64,000 nt of DNA from Variovorax sp. PBS-H4 (GCF_901827205.1 NZ_LR594675.1:62001-126000), one strand, 5' to 3'; shown: positions 8,399 through 18,900, numbered from the stretch's first letter. Notes: generated by a model not told the origin, from the letters alone. Numbers and translations: made by a program.

Positions 8399-9312
8399 GG
8401 CGCGAACTCGGGCTTGGGCAGACCCATGCGCGGCAGGCCCATCATGTCGCGCGCCTCGGCCGGCGTGGCGGGTTCCAGGTCCATCTCGTGCAGGACGCGC
8501 ACGATCCGCTCGGTCAGCTGCAGGTTGGTGGCGAGCTCGCCATGCCGGTAGTAGAGGTTGTCCTCCAGCCCCACGCGCGCATGGCCGCCCAGCAGCAGGG
8601 CACTGATGTTGGCCTCCAGCTGCGAGGGCCCGATGCCGCTGACGCCGAAGATCGCGCCCTTGGGCAGCGTGTCGACCATCATCTGCAGGTGGCGCGGCGA
8701 GAAGGGCATCGCGTTCTGGAAGTTGCGGTGCACGTTCATCACCAGGTTGATGAAGTAGGGCGCCTCGTCGAGCCCTTCGTTGATCAGCGTGGTCGTGTCC
8801 TGCAGGATGTGGGTGGGGCTGAACACCTCCCACTCGGGCTTGATGCCGCGTGCCTTCATGCCGGCGGCGAGTTCGCGGCCCTTGCCGAGCGGCGTGTCCA
8901 TCAGGATCTCGCGGCCCTCGAAGCTCAGGTTGAGCGTGGTCGCGTCCAGCGTGCACATCTCGGCGCCCGCATCCATGCCCTTCACGCGCTCCTCGAAGGC
9001 GATCTCCCAGCGCCCGCCCGGCAGCGGCTTGACCATGTCGCCATGCACGCCGCCGCCGGTGGAGTTGTTGATCACGATGTCGCAGCCGGCATCGCGGATG
9101 CGCTGGTTGATCTCGCGGTACACCGCCGCGTCGCAGGTCGCGCCGTCGTCCGGCCGCCGCGCGTGGATCGCGGCCACGCTGGCGCCGGCCTTCCAGCAGC
9201 GCACCACGTCGGCGGCGATCTCGGCCGGCTGGGTGGGAAGATGGGGGTTCTGCGATTTGTGCGCCATGCCGCCCGTGGGGGCGATGGTCACGATCACCTT
9301 GCGCTTGGACAT
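8395..9312 (-). CDS. Beta-keto acid cleavage enzyme (BKACE, DUF849 family)
   Basis: This is a 305-residue TIM-barrel enzyme of the 3-keto-5-aminohexanoate cleavage family, which transfers a beta-keto acid's acyl part to CoA with release of acetoacetate, using a bound metal. The start MSKRKVIVTIAPTGG has AGGAG about 9 bases upstream. The usual metal-binding H-x-H-x-R near residue 48 reads A-I-H-A-R here, so the first His is Ala. This is seen in the sequence and may be normal for a subfamily. It is the first gene of a leftward operon with the dehydrogenase and CoA ligase. Together they suggest oxidation of a beta-hydroxy acid, thiolytic cleavage, and CoA activation of a related acid. Confidence 0.87.
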   Translation of the reverse strand: MSKRKVIVTIAPTGGMAHKSQNPHLPTQPAEIAADVVRCWKAGASVAAIHARRPDDGATCDAAVYREINQRIRDAGCDIVINNSTGGGVHGDMVKPLPGGRWEIAFEERVKGMDAGAEMCTLDATTLNLSFEGREILMDTPLGKGRELAAGMKARGIKPEWEVFSPTHILQDTTTLINEGLDEAPYFINLVMNVHRNFQNAMPFSPRHLQMMVDTLPKGAIFGVSGIGPSQLEANISALLLGGHARVGLEDNLYYRHGELATNLQLTERIVRVLHEMDLEPATPAEARDMMGLPRMGLPKPEFAP

Positions 9313-9415
9313 CGATCGGTCTCCTTGGATGAGCGCGCTATTATTTTTGGCCGCCGCCGAGCCCACAGTCATCGCGACGACATTTGGTGTCAGGGTTTAC
9401 GCGGCAGGAGCGTCG

Positions 9416-10123
9416 ATGCACAACAAGCCGAGCCGCAGACAGGGCGCCTCTCTTTCCATCCCCGACCTGCTGCAGCGCTCGGGCTGGTTCCCGCTGCTCG
9501 ACGCCGCGGCCCAGGCGCGAGTGCTGGACGAAATGCGCGAGCTGCCTGTGGCCGCCGGCAGCGCGCTGTGCCGGCGCGGCGACACGCCGCTGCACTGGTA
9601 TGGCACGCTCGAAGGGCTGCTCAAGTGGTCCGTCACCGCCGACGACGGGCGCACCGTCACACTGGGCGGCCTCTCGGTCGGCAGCTGGTTCGGCGAGGGC
9701 ACGCTGCTGCGCGCGCTGCCGCGCTCGGCCGATATCGTCGCGCTGCGCGACAGCCGCGTGGCGCGCCTTCCGGTAGAGACCTTCGAGTGGCTGCACCAGA
9801 CGCAGCTGAGCTTCAACCACTTCCTGCTGCGCCAACTCAACGAGCGGCTGCACTGGTTCATGGGCAACTACGCGGCGCACCGGCTGCTCGACGCCGACAG
9901 CCAGGTGGCGCGGGCACTGGCGGGGCTGTTCCACCCCTGGCTGCACCCAGGCAGCGACGTGCACCTGCAGACCTCGCAGGAGGAAATCGCCAACCTCTCG
10001 GGCCTGTCGCGCCAGCGCTGCAACGCAGCGCTCAGCCGGCTGCGCGAGGCGGGGCTGCTGCACATCGAGTACGGCGGCATCACCGTGGTCGACCTCGAAG
10101 GCTTGCGGCGCTACGTCGAGTAG
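9416..10123 (+). CDS. Crp/Fnr-family transcriptional regulator
   Basis: This is a 235-residue regulator with an N-terminal cyclic-nucleotide-binding-like beta barrel (about 15-135, with GSWFGEGTLLRALPRSADIV) and a C-terminal winged helix (TSQEEIANLSGLSRQRCNAAL, about 180-202). There are no clustered N-terminal cysteines, so it is not an Fnr-type iron-sulfur sensor. The ATG at 9416 has AGGAG upstream; the open frame extends much further upstream only as an antisense shadow. It is divergent from the BKACE operon across 103 bases and is the natural candidate to regulate it. The ligand is unknown. Confidence 0.85.
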   Translation: MHNKPSRRQGASLSIPDLLQRSGWFPLLDAAAQARVLDEMRELPVAAGSALCRRGDTPLHWYGTLEGLLKWSVTADDGRTVTLGGLSVGSWFGEGTLLRALPRSADIVALRDSRVARLPVETFEWLHQTQLSFNHFLLRQLNERLHWFMGNYAAHRLLDADSQVARALAGLFHPWLHPGSDVHLQTSQEEIANLSGLSRQRCNAALSRLREAGLLHIEYGGITVVDLEGLRRYVE

Positions 10124-10157
10124 CAGGCTTCGACCGTGCCGGCGCGGACGGCAAGCT

Positions 10158-10373
10158 TCAGTGCTGCTGCTGTTGCGTCTTGCGCAGAGGCTTGGCGCCG
10201 GGACTCTGCGGCTGCTCTCCAACGTCGGCAGGGCCCGCGTGCGGTCGGAGCGTGCGCCGCTCGCCGTGTTCTTCTTCGAACCGGCGCATGTATTCGTCGC
10301 GCCACCGCTCGGAGTCCGGGTCGCGCTGCGGCCGGTGCATTTCCGGACGGCGGGGGACGGCATGTCTTGGCAT
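10158..10373 (-). CDS. Small hypothetical protein
   Basis: This is a 71-residue, highly charged, hydrophilic protein with the helical segment RDEYMRRFEEEHGERR and a C-terminal run of Gln. AGGA lies 9 bases before the ATG. It has no signal peptide, membrane helix or recognised motif. It lies alone between the Crp/Fnr gene and another small gene on the same strand. Coding status is plausible but not certain in this GC-rich sequence. Confidence 0.45.
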   Translation of the reverse strand: MPRHAVPRRPEMHRPQRDPDSERWRDEYMRRFEEEHGERRTLRPHAGPADVGEQPQSPGAKPLRKTQQQQH

Positions 10374-10486
10374 CGAAGGTTCCTGGAGGAGCGACTGCCC
10401 TCAAGGTAGCGAACGCGCGGTGCGGCGATGTCAGGGTGCCGCGAAAGCGGCCGTGGGAGAACTCGCACGCGCCCCTCTGCGAAAGC

Positions 10487-10768
10487 TCAGAACTTGTGCG
10501 TGAGATGAGGCGGGCCGGCCTCGTCGCCGGTGCTCTCGTCGTCCACGGAGGCGAGCTTGAGGCGGGCGGCTTCGTGCCGTACCTTCAGCTCCGCGTAGCG
10601 ATCGCGTTGTGCGAGCCTTGCAGGCGTCTGTTGCATGCAGGCAATGTAGAAGCGCGACTCCTCCGCATCCATGCCGAGCAGCACTTCCTGGCCGCGTCCA
10701 TCGATGGCCAGGGCGCTGCGGCCTTGCAGCTCGGTGCGTTGTGCTTCGGGCATTTCGAGCATGTTCAT
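10487..10768 (-). CDS. Small hypothetical protein
   Basis: This is a 93-residue soluble protein with a helical, charged composition (MPEAQRTELQGRSALAIDG, then a Lys/Arg/Ala-rich helix) ending in PPHLTHKF. Two ATG codons lie in tandem; GAGGAG is 6 bases before the second, which I prefer, and only 3 bases before the first (10771). The 3' part reads less like random coding than the competing frames. The function is unknown. It is divergent from katE across a 167-base gap that should contain both promoters, although I see no convincing -35/-10 pair there. Confidence 0.5.
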   Translation of the reverse strand: MNMLEMPEAQRTELQGRSALAIDGRGQEVLLGMDAEESRFYIACMQQTPARLAQRDRYAELKVRHEAARLKLASVDDESTGDEAGPPHLTHKF

Positions 10769-10935
10769 CATCGGCTCCTCGGACAGGTTGGCTCCAGGCA
10801 TTCGTAACAGTCTGCCATCGCATTCCGTGCAGCGCGAGGGAGTTGCCGCACTGCCGACGCGGTCACCGCTGACATCGTCGAGCTCATCCATGGACTCGAA
10901 TCGCGGTCCCCACGCACACAACCAGGAACCATCTG

Positions 10936-13338
10936 ATGCCGACCTCCAGAAAAACCCCCGCCGGCGCCGCTGCCGGAAAGACTGCGGCCAAGTCCGCTGC
11001 GCGAAACACCGCCAGTGGCCCTGCGCGTGTGCAGAGCGCCGGCGACGATGCGCTCGCTGCCCACGCCGCAGAGTCGAACGCCATGGCTGCTGCCATGCCG
11101 TACAACCCGAACAAGATGCTCGATGCCGGGCGGGAAAACGCCGTGGTGCCGCCCGAAGGCACCACGACGAAGCCACCGTCCGCGCAGGCCGGCGCGAGCA
11201 CATTGAGCGAGGCGAATGTCTCGCCCAAGACCGGCAAGGGCGCCGCGCCCGGCGAGAACCGCACCGCCGGCTCGCTCGACCGCGTGCGCGTCGATTCGAC
11301 GGGGCAGGTGCTCACCACCAACCAGGGCGTGCCCATCGCCGACAACCAGAACTCGTTGAAGGCGGGGCTTCGCGGGCCGGCGCTGCTCGAAGACTTCATC
11401 CTGCGCGAGAAGATCACCAACTTCGACCACGAGCGCATCCCCGAGCGCATCGTGCACGCGCGCGGCTCGGGCGCCCATGGCCACTTCGAGGCCTACGAGT
11501 CGCTCACGGACCTCACGCGCGCCGCCCCGTTCCAGGAAAAGGGCAAGGTCACGCCGGTCTTCGTGCGCTTCTCGACCGTTGCCGGCGAGCGCGGCTCGGT
11601 CGACACCGCGCGTGACGTGCGCGGCTTTGCGGTGAAGTTCTATACCGACGAAGGTAACTGGGACCTGGTGGGCAACAACATCCCGGTCTTCTTCATCCAG
11701 GACGCGATGAAGTTCCCCGACCTCGTGCACTCCGTCAAGCCGGAGCCGCACCACGCCATGCCGCAGGCGGCCAGCGCACACGACACGTTCTACGACTTCA
11801 TCTCGCTGTCGCCCGAGTCCACGCACATGATGATGTGGACCATGAGCGACCGCGCCATTCCGCGCAGCTATCGCATGATGGAAGGCTTCGGCGTGCACAG
11901 CTTCCGGATGGTGAATGCGGCGGGCGAGAGCCGCTTCGTCAAGTTCCACTGGAAGCCGAAGCTCGGCACGCACTCGCTGGTGTGGGAAGAGGCCGCCAAG
12001 ATCCAGGGCGCCGATGCCGACTTCCACCGCCGCGACCTGTGGGAAGCCATCGAGGCCGGCGAGTACCCGGAGTGGGAGCTGGGCCTGCAGATCTTCACCG
12101 AGCAGGAGGCCGCCAACTGGAGCTTCGACATCCTCGACGCCACCAAGATCGTTCCGGAAGAACTGGTGCCGGTGCGCATCGTCGGGCGCCTGGTGCTCGA
12201 CCGCAATCCCGACAACTTCTTCGCCGAAACCGAGCAGGTGGCTTTCTGCACCGCGCACGTGGTGCCGGGCATCGACTTCAGCAACGACCCGCTGCTGGCA
12301 GGCCGCATCCATTCCTACAAGGACACGCAGATCCTGCGCCTGGGCGGCGCCAACTTCCACGAGATCCCGATCAACTCGCCCGTCGTGCCGGTGCACAACA
12401 ACCAGCGCGACGGCATCAAGCGCCAGGCCCTGCACCGCGGACGCGTGGCGTACGAGCCCAATTCGCTGGCCGGCGGCTGCCCGTTCCAGGCCGGGGCCAA
12501 GGGTTTCGTCTCGTTCCCGGAGCCGATGCAGGGCGACAAGCTGCGCGGCAAGCCGGAGAAGTTCGCCGAGCACTACCAGCAGGCCACGCTGTTCTGGAAC
12601 AGCCAGACCGAGTGGGAAAAGGCGCACATCGTGGGCGCCTTCCGCTTCGAGCTGTCCAAGTGCACCGTGCCGGCGATCCGGGAGCGCATGGTCTCCAGCC
12701 TGGCCAACGTGGCACCGGAACTCGCCGGGCGCGTGGCGGAGGGCCTCGGCATCGCCGTGCCCGCGCCCATGCCGCGGGCCGTGGAACAGCCGCAGGCGTC
12801 CGAGGTCGCAAGCTCGCCTGCGCTGTCGCTCACGGCACGGCCCGGCGATGGCGGAATCCGCACGCGCAAGATCGCGCTGCTGGCGGCCGATGGCGTGGAC
12901 GGCGCCTCGATCGAGGCGCTGCAGGCCGCCCTCGTCGAGGCGGGCGCGATCGCGCGCATCGTCGCGCCGCGCATCGGGCCGGTGCGCACGGCCGAGGGGG
13001 GTACGCTCGATGCCGATGCCTCGCTCGAGAACACGCCGCCCGTGCTGTTCGACGCCGTCGTGCTGCCTGATGGGGCAGCGGGTGTCGAGTTGCTGGCACG
13101 CGTCGGACAGACCAGCGAATTCGTGGTCAACACCTACCGCCACTGCAAGACGCTGCTGGTGCTGGGTGCCTCGAAGGCGCTGACGGACAAGCTGGGCATG
13201 CCGGCCACGCTGCCCACGGGCGAGCCTGATCCGGGCATCCTCTTCGCCGGTGCTGGGGCAGACATGGCGGCGGACTTCATCGCCGCGGTCGCGCGCCACC
13301 GTCACCCCGAACGCGACTCCGATCCGCCGCGCTTCTGA
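10936..13338 (+). CDS. katE: Large-subunit catalase HPII type
   Basis: This is an 800-residue monofunctional haem catalase of the large-subunit clade. It decomposes hydrogen peroxide in the cytoplasm, usually in stationary phase. A basic, low-complexity N-terminal extension (1-110) precedes the catalase barrel. The distal His is in ERIVHARGSG, and the proximal haem-ligand Tyr is in GRIHSYKDTQ. HNNQRDG follows, and the C-terminal ~145 residues (from KIALLAADGVDG) form the flavodoxin-like/class I amidotransferase-like domain diagnostic of this clade. The length fits HPII enzymes. AGGAA lies ahead of the ATG. It is a single-gene unit, convergent with a LysR gene. Confidence 0.95.
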   Translation: MPTSRKTPAGAAAGKTAAKSAARNTASGPARVQSAGDDALAAHAAESNAMAAAMPYNPNKMLDAGRENAVVPPEGTTTKPPSAQAGASTLSEANVSPKTGKGAAPGENRTAGSLDRVRVDSTGQVLTTNQGVPIADNQNSLKAGLRGPALLEDFILREKITNFDHERIPERIVHARGSGAHGHFEAYESLTDLTRAAPFQEKGKVTPVFVRFSTVAGERGSVDTARDVRGFAVKFYTDEGNWDLVGNNIPVFFIQDAMKFPDLVHSVKPEPHHAMPQAASAHDTFYDFISLSPESTHMMMWTMSDRAIPRSYRMMEGFGVHSFRMVNAAGESRFVKFHWKPKLGTHSLVWEEAAKIQGADADFHRRDLWEAIEAGEYPEWELGLQIFTEQEAANWSFDILDATKIVPEELVPVRIVGRLVLDRNPDNFFAETEQVAFCTAHVVPGIDFSNDPLLAGRIHSYKDTQILRLGGANFHEIPINSPVVPVHNNQRDGIKRQALHRGRVAYEPNSLAGGCPFQAGAKGFVSFPEPMQGDKLRGKPEKFAEHYQQATLFWNSQTEWEKAHIVGAFRFELSKCTVPAIRERMVSSLANVAPELAGRVAEGLGIAVPAPMPRAVEQPQASEVASSPALSLTARPGDGGIRTRKIALLAADGVDGASIEALQAALVEAGAIARIVAPRIGPVRTAEGGTLDADASLENTPPVLFDAVVLPDGAAGVELLARVGQTSEFVVNTYRHCKTLLVLGASKALTDKLGMPATLPTGEPDPGILFAGAGADMAADFIAAVARHRHPERDSDPPRF

Positions 13339-13368
13339 GATCGACGCCGCGCGCGCACGCCGCGCCGC

Positions 13369-14340
13369 TCAGGCCACGCCGTGCGCCTGCAGCAGCGCGT
13401 CCCTGAAGGCCAGCGCCGCGCGCGAGGGCGCCGGCGAGCGACGCATCACGCAGACGAAGCCGCAGTCGTAGCGGAACATCGACTTGCGCACCGGCCGCAT
13501 GCGACCGCCGACCTCGAAGATGCGCCCGTAGTGGTCGGGCAAGAAGCCCAGGAAGCGGCCCGACAGGATCAGCGTGGCGATCGCCTCCTGATCCAGCCCC
13601 GTGGCGGCGCGCTTGAGCCCGGCACGGTGGCTGGCCTCCATGTTGGGCGAGTGGTAGCCCAGCCCCGCGAAACGGTGCGCGCGCAGGCCCTTCCAGTCGA
13701 GCCCGGCGTTGCGGCCCGTGAAGAGCGGATGGCCAGCGCCGCAATACAGCAGCATCGTCTCGTCGAACAACAGGTCGTAGGCCAGGCTCTCCGAGCGCCG
13801 GTGCGCCGGGATGACGCCCACGTGAAGGCTGCCGTCGATCAGTTGCCGCTCGATGGCGTTGATGGTGCCGATCTGTATTTGCAGCGCCACCTCGGGCGCG
13901 CGTTCGACGAAGGCGGCGATGGCTTCGCCGACGCGCGCCTTCGGGTTGGTGGCTGTCTTGTCGAACAGCCCGATCTCCAGCTGCCCGCCCATGCGCTGGT
14001 GGATGTCGTCCACGCCGCTTCGAAAGGCGTCCACCGCGCTCAGCAGGCGCATCGTCTCCTCGTAGATGCGCTGGCCTTCGACCGTCAGCGCGAAGCCGGC
14101 GCGCCCGCGCCGGCACAGCGTGAGGCCGAGGCGCGTCTCCAGGTCCTTGATCTGCCGGCTGATGGTGGAGGTGCCGACGTTGAGTTCCAGCTCGGCCGCC
14201 GCCATGCCGCCGCAGTCGGCGACGGCCTTGAACACCTTGAGCATGCGCAGGTCCGATTCGCCGAGCTGGCCGAGCTGACCGGGACGGGATGGGCCGGGCG
14301 CGGTGGAAGGGCTGGCAGAGGAGGGCGTCTTTACTTTCAT
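13369..14340 (-). CDS. LysR-family transcriptional regulator
   Basis: This is a 323-residue LysR-type regulator. The N-terminal winged HTH covers about residues 24-85 (LRMLKVFKAVADCGGMAAAE, then TSTISRQIKDLETRLGL), followed by a type 2 periplasmic-binding-like effector domain. The start at ATG 14340 precedes a 23-residue Ser/Pro-rich leader; the open frame beyond it runs antisense to the aminotransferase gene. It is divergent from that aminotransferase gene with an inverted repeat between them, so it probably controls it in response to an amine or amino acid substrate. Confidence 0.88.
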   Translation of the reverse strand: MKVKTPSSASPSTAPGPSRPGQLGQLGESDLRMLKVFKAVADCGGMAAAELELNVGTSTISRQIKDLETRLGLTLCRRGRAGFALTVEGQRIYEETMRLLSAVDAFRSGVDDIHQRMGGQLEIGLFDKTATNPKARVGEAIAAFVERAPEVALQIQIGTINAIERQLIDGSLHVGVIPAHRRSESLAYDLLFDETMLLYCGAGHPLFTGRNAGLDWKGLRAHRFAGLGYHSPNMEASHRAGLKRAATGLDQEAIATLILSGRFLGFLPDHYGRIFEVGGRMRPVRKSMFRYDCGFVCVMRRSPAPSRAALAFRDALLQAHGVA

Positions 14341-14358
14341 GAATGAGCAAGTGAACGT

Positions 14359-14386
14359 GGATATTTCAACATTGGACGAAGTATCC
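14359..14386. promoter_or_regulatory. Possible LysR-type operator
   Basis: GGATA and TATCC form an inverted repeat separated by 18 bases in the gap between the divergent LysR and aminotransferase genes. The spacing is longer than a textbook T-N11-A site, so it is a candidate only. Confidence 0.3.
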
Positions 14387-14443
14387 GGCCTGCTCAGAAT
14401 CAATGCCACCTCCCACCGCCGCGCGCGCCCCGCGCCTCCTGCC

Positions 14444-15802
14444 ATGACCCATCTCGCCGCCGACACGCCCGCCCATGCCCCCACGGTCCGCACCGACGCC
14501 GCCTGGCTGGACGCCCACTGGATGCCCTTCACCGCCAACCGCCAGTTCAAGGCCGACCCGCGGCTGATCGTCGAGGCCAAGGGCCTGTATTTCACGGACA
14601 GCAACGGCCGCAAGATCTTCGACGGCCTGTCGGGGCTCTGGTGCTGCGGCCTGGGCCATGGCCGGCCGGAGATCACCGAGGCGGTGAGCCGCCAGGTTGC
14701 GACGCTGGACTACTCGCCCGCCTTCCAGTTCGGCCACCCGCTGTCCTTCGAGCTCGCCAACCGGCTGCGCGAGCTCACGCCGAAAGGCCTCGACTACGTG
14801 TTCTTCGCCGGCTCCGGCTCCGAGGCCGCAGACACCTCGCTCAAGATGGCGCGCGCCTACTGGCGCACCAAGGGCCTGGCGGGCAAGACGCGGTTGATCG
14901 GCCGCGAGAAGGGCTACCACGGTGTCAACTTCGGCGGCATCTCGGTCGGCGGCATCGCCGGCAATCGCAAGACCTTCGGCCAGGGCCTGGAGGCAGATCA
15001 CCTGCCGCACACGCAGCTCGCCACGAACGCCTTCTCGCGCGGCGAGCCCGAGCAGGGCGCCGAGCTGGCCGACCGCCTGCTGGACCTGATCGCGCTGCAC
15101 GACGCGAGCAACATCGCGGCCGTGATCGTCGAGCCCTTCGCGGGCTCGGCCGGCGTCGTGATCCCGCCCAAGGGCTACCTGAAGCGCCTGCGCGAGATCT
15201 GCACCGCGAACAACATCCTGCTGATCTTCGACGAGGTCATCACCGGCTTCGGCCGCGCCGCCGCCATGACCGGCGCCGAGGCCTTCGGCGTGACGCCGGA
15301 CATCATGAACGTCGCCAAGCAGGTCACCAACGGCACCCAGCCGCTGGGCGCCGTGATCGCGAGCAAGGAGATCTACGACACCTTCATGGCCGCCGGCGGT
15401 CCCGACTACATGCTGGAGTTCGCGCATGGCTACACCTACTCGGCGCACCCGGTGGCCTGCGCCGCAGGCATTGCTGCGCTGGACGTGCTGGTCAAGGAAG
15501 ACATGGTCGGCCGGGTGCAGGCGCTCGCGCCGCATTTCGAGGCCGCAGTGCACAGCCTCAAGGGCAGCAAGCATGTGGCCGACATCCGCAACTACGGCCT
15601 GGCCGCAGGCCTGACGATCGCCTCGCTGCCCGGCGAGCCGGCGCGCCGGCCCTACGAGATCGCGATGGCTTGCTGGAAGAAGGGCTTCTACGTGCGCTAC
15701 GGCGGCGACACGATCCAGCTGGCGCCGCCCTTCATTGCGGAGAAGGCGGACATCGATCGGCTGGTCGATGCACTGGCCGACGCGCTGGCCGAGGCGGGCT
15801 GA
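14444..15802 (+). CDS. Omega-amino acid--pyruvate aminotransferase (class III)
   Basis: This is a 452-residue PLP aminotransferase of class III that transfers an omega-amino group (for example from beta-alanine) to pyruvate. DAHWMPFTANRQFKADPR is the characteristic N-terminus. LLIFDEVITGFGR carries the Asp that contacts the pyridine nitrogen, and NVAKQVTNGTQPLGAV carries the catalytic Lys. I chose MTHLAADTPAHAP as start because it leaves a regulatory gap from the divergent LysR gene; an in-frame ATG at 14339 would overlap that gene's start codon. The Shine-Dalgarno sequence is weak. It is probably regulated by the adjacent LysR protein. Confidence 0.88.
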   Translation: MTHLAADTPAHAPTVRTDAAWLDAHWMPFTANRQFKADPRLIVEAKGLYFTDSNGRKIFDGLSGLWCCGLGHGRPEITEAVSRQVATLDYSPAFQFGHPLSFELANRLRELTPKGLDYVFFAGSGSEAADTSLKMARAYWRTKGLAGKTRLIGREKGYHGVNFGGISVGGIAGNRKTFGQGLEADHLPHTQLATNAFSRGEPEQGAELADRLLDLIALHDASNIAAVIVEPFAGSAGVVIPPKGYLKRLREICTANNILLIFDEVITGFGRAAAMTGAEAFGVTPDIMNVAKQVTNGTQPLGAVIASKEIYDTFMAAGGPDYMLEFAHGYTYSAHPVACAAGIAALDVLVKEDMVGRVQALAPHFEAAVHSLKGSKHVADIRNYGLAAGLTIASLPGEPARRPYEIAMACWKKGFYVRYGGDTIQLAPPFIAEKADIDRLVDALADALAEAG

Positions 15803-15975
15803 TCCCGCTCGAGGCGCAGCCAGGGAAGACTCCCGAAGCGCCCCGCCGCTCGTGACAACACGCGGCGTGCCTCCCCGGCGGCCTCTTCAGGAGCACCCAA
15901 CCGCCCCTGCGGCCGTCTGACATCCGCCACACGCCGTCAGCCCTGACCGGCGTCGCGCAGTACCATGGCCGCGCC

Positions 15976-18900
15976 ATGGCCTGTCCCTCATGTGGATACG
16001 ACGTCGACCGCGACTTCGCCTTCTGCCCGAAGTGCGGGACGCGGCTCGTCGCCGCACCGCCGCCGCCCGCGCCGGATTCCGACCGCCGCATGGTCACCGT
16101 GATGTTCGCGGACCTGTCGGGCTTCACCGAGCTGGCCGGCACGATGGATGCCGAAGACCTGCGCTCGCTGCAGACCGAGCTCTTCGACCAGATGGCCTCC
16201 ACCATCCGCCGCTTCGACGGCTTCGTCGAGAAGTTCGTCGGCGACGCGGTCATGGCCGTCTTCGGCGCACCGGTCGCGCACGAGGAAGACCCCGAACGCG
16301 CGCTGCGCGCCGCGCTGCTGCTGCACCGCAGGGCCGGGGCACTCGGCGAGCGCTGGCGGGCGCGCACCGGCCGGCCGCTGGCCCTGCACATCGGCATCCA
16401 CACCGGCGCGGTGGTCGCGGGCCACCTGGGCTCGGAAGGCGATGCCGCCTACGCGGTCACCGGCGACACGGTCAACGCCGCGTCGCGCCTCCAGAGCGCC
16501 GCCGGCCCGGGCCAGACCGTGGTCAGCCATGCGACCTGGCAGCTCACCCGGCACGCCTTCGGCTTCGAGCCGCTGGGCGAGCTGACGCTCAAGGGAATCG
16601 CCCAGCCGATGGCCGCCTACCAGCTCGAGGCTGCGCTGCATGCCCCGGAGCCGACGCGCGGCCTGCAGGTGCACGGGCTCACCAGCGAGCTGGTCGGCCG
16701 TGAATCGGAAATGAACGCACTGGGCCTGGCCTTCGAGCGGATGCACGCGGGGCGGGGAGAACTCGTGCGCATCGTTGCCGAGGCCGGCAGCGGCAAGACC
16801 CGGCTGCTCTCGGAGTTCCTGGATCGCCTGCGGGTGCACGGCGGGCTGGAAGATGTGGCCCTGCGCCGCGCCGCCTGCTCCCCCCTCGGCGAGCGCGCCT
16901 ACGGCGTGCCGGCGGCGCTGCTGCGCGACGCCTGGGGCCTGGACACGAGCGACGCAGACGCCACGGCCCGGCAGAAGATCGCAGCGGCGCTCGCCGCCCT
17001 CGGCCTGTCCGAAGCCGAGATGCAGGCGCTCGGCGCCTGCCTGGGGCATGTGCTCGGCCTGGAAGACGAAGACGCGCACACCCGTTACCTCGACCCGGAA
17101 CAACTCAAGCAGCAGATCTTCTTCGCTGTCCACGCGGTGCTCGAGCGCCAGCTGCAGCAAGTCCCCGTGGTCATGATCGCTGAGGACCTGCATTGGACCG
17201 ATGCCGCTTCCCTGGAGCTGCTGCGATTCCTGCTGGAGCGGCTGCGCGACCGCCCCTTCATGCTGCTGGTCACGCAGCGCCCGGCGCCCGCCCTGGAAGC
17301 CTGGGCCGCAGGCGCGGCGGCGCAGACCGTGCTGCGCCTCGAGCCGCTGTCGGCGCGCCACAGCGACGCCATGCTCGATTCGCTCTTCGGCCCGCGCACC
17401 CTGCCGGGTGCCCTGCGGCAGCGCATCGTCGAGCATGCCGGCGGCAATCCGCTCTTCCTCGAAGAGATGGCGCGCGCGCTCATCGCCGATGGCCTGCTGT
17501 CACGGTCGCAGGGGCGTTGGATCTACAGCTCCGGCACCGCCACCGTGCAGGTGCCGCAGACCATCAACGGCTTGCTGCTCGGCCGCATCGACCGCCTCGC
17601 CGCGTCTGTGCGCGCCGTCTTGCGCGAAGCCGCCGTCATCGGCCCCGAGTTCGACGAGGCCCTGCTGCGCGACGTGGCGAGCGCGCCCGAATCCGTGCCG
17701 CACGCGCTGGATGCCCTGGTCGAGTCCGGCCTGCTTGCGGCCCTGCCCGCCGAGGACGGCCGGGAGTTCCGCTTTCGCCAGGGCCTGGTCCAGGAGGTCG
17801 CCTACCAGAGCCTGCTGCTGCGCCGCCGCAGCGAGCTGCACACCCGCATCGCCGAGGCGCTGGAGCGGCGCTGCGGCGGGGCGCCCCGGCGGCTCGAGGA
17901 ACTGCAGGCCCTGGCCCACCATTTCCGCCTGGGCGCCGACAAGGCGCGCGGCGCGCACTACCTGAACGCCGCCGGCGACTGGGCCCGCGGCACCTACGCC
18001 AATGCAGACGCCATCCGCGACTACACGCTCGCGCTGGAGACCCTGGCTCCCGGCGAGGGCGCGGACGAGCAGCACCTGGTGGTGCGCGAACGCCTGGCTG
18101 ACGTGCTCGCGCCCGCCGGCCGCATTGCCGAGGCCACCCAGCACCTGGCGGCCGCCCGCGAGGGCCGGGCGCAGCGCGGCGACCGCATGGCCGAGGCCCG
18201 CCTCCTCGGCAAGATCGCCGCCCTGCGCTGGGAGGCCGGCGAGCGCGCCGAGGCCCGCCAGTGCCTGGCCACCGGGCTCGCGCTCGTCGAAGGCGAGGCG
18301 CCGCACATCGAGCGCGCCTGGCTCTACCAGCGGATGGGCGAGCTGCTCTTTCGCGATGCCGACAACCGCGGCGCCCTCGAATGGACCCAGCGCGCGCTTG
18401 CCCACCTGGAAACGCTCGACGCCGGGCCGGCCATGAATGAGGAAGAGCGCCGCAACGCGCGCACCGCCGCCGCGCTCGCGCTCAACACCCAGGGCGTGGC
18501 GCTGGCGCGGCTCGACCGGCTCGACGAGGCCGTCACCCAGCTGGAGCGCAGCGTTGCGGTCGCCCGCGAGGCCGACCTGCCGCAGGCCGAATGCCGCGGG
18601 CTGTGCAACCTGGGCGTGCTCTACAGCTCCAGCCACCCTCAGCGCGCCATCGAGGCCTGCGAGCGCGGCCTGGAGACGGCCCGGCGCATCGGCGACCTGG
18701 GCCTGCAGTCGCGCCTGTCGGCCAACCTCGCCGTCGCCTACTGCACCCTGACCAGCCGCTGCGACGAGCGCGGCGTGGGCGCCGCCCATGCCGCCATCGA
18801 AATCGACCGCAGCACCGGCCAGCTCGACCACCTGGCCGTCTCGCTGGTCGTGCTGGCCCAGATCTACCAGTGCCACGGCGAATCGGCCCGCGCGCTGCGG

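Noticed and set aside
10768..13305. Long antisense open frame opposite katE
   Set aside because: Same cause; the sense strand has all catalase motifs, and the antisense protein has none recognised.
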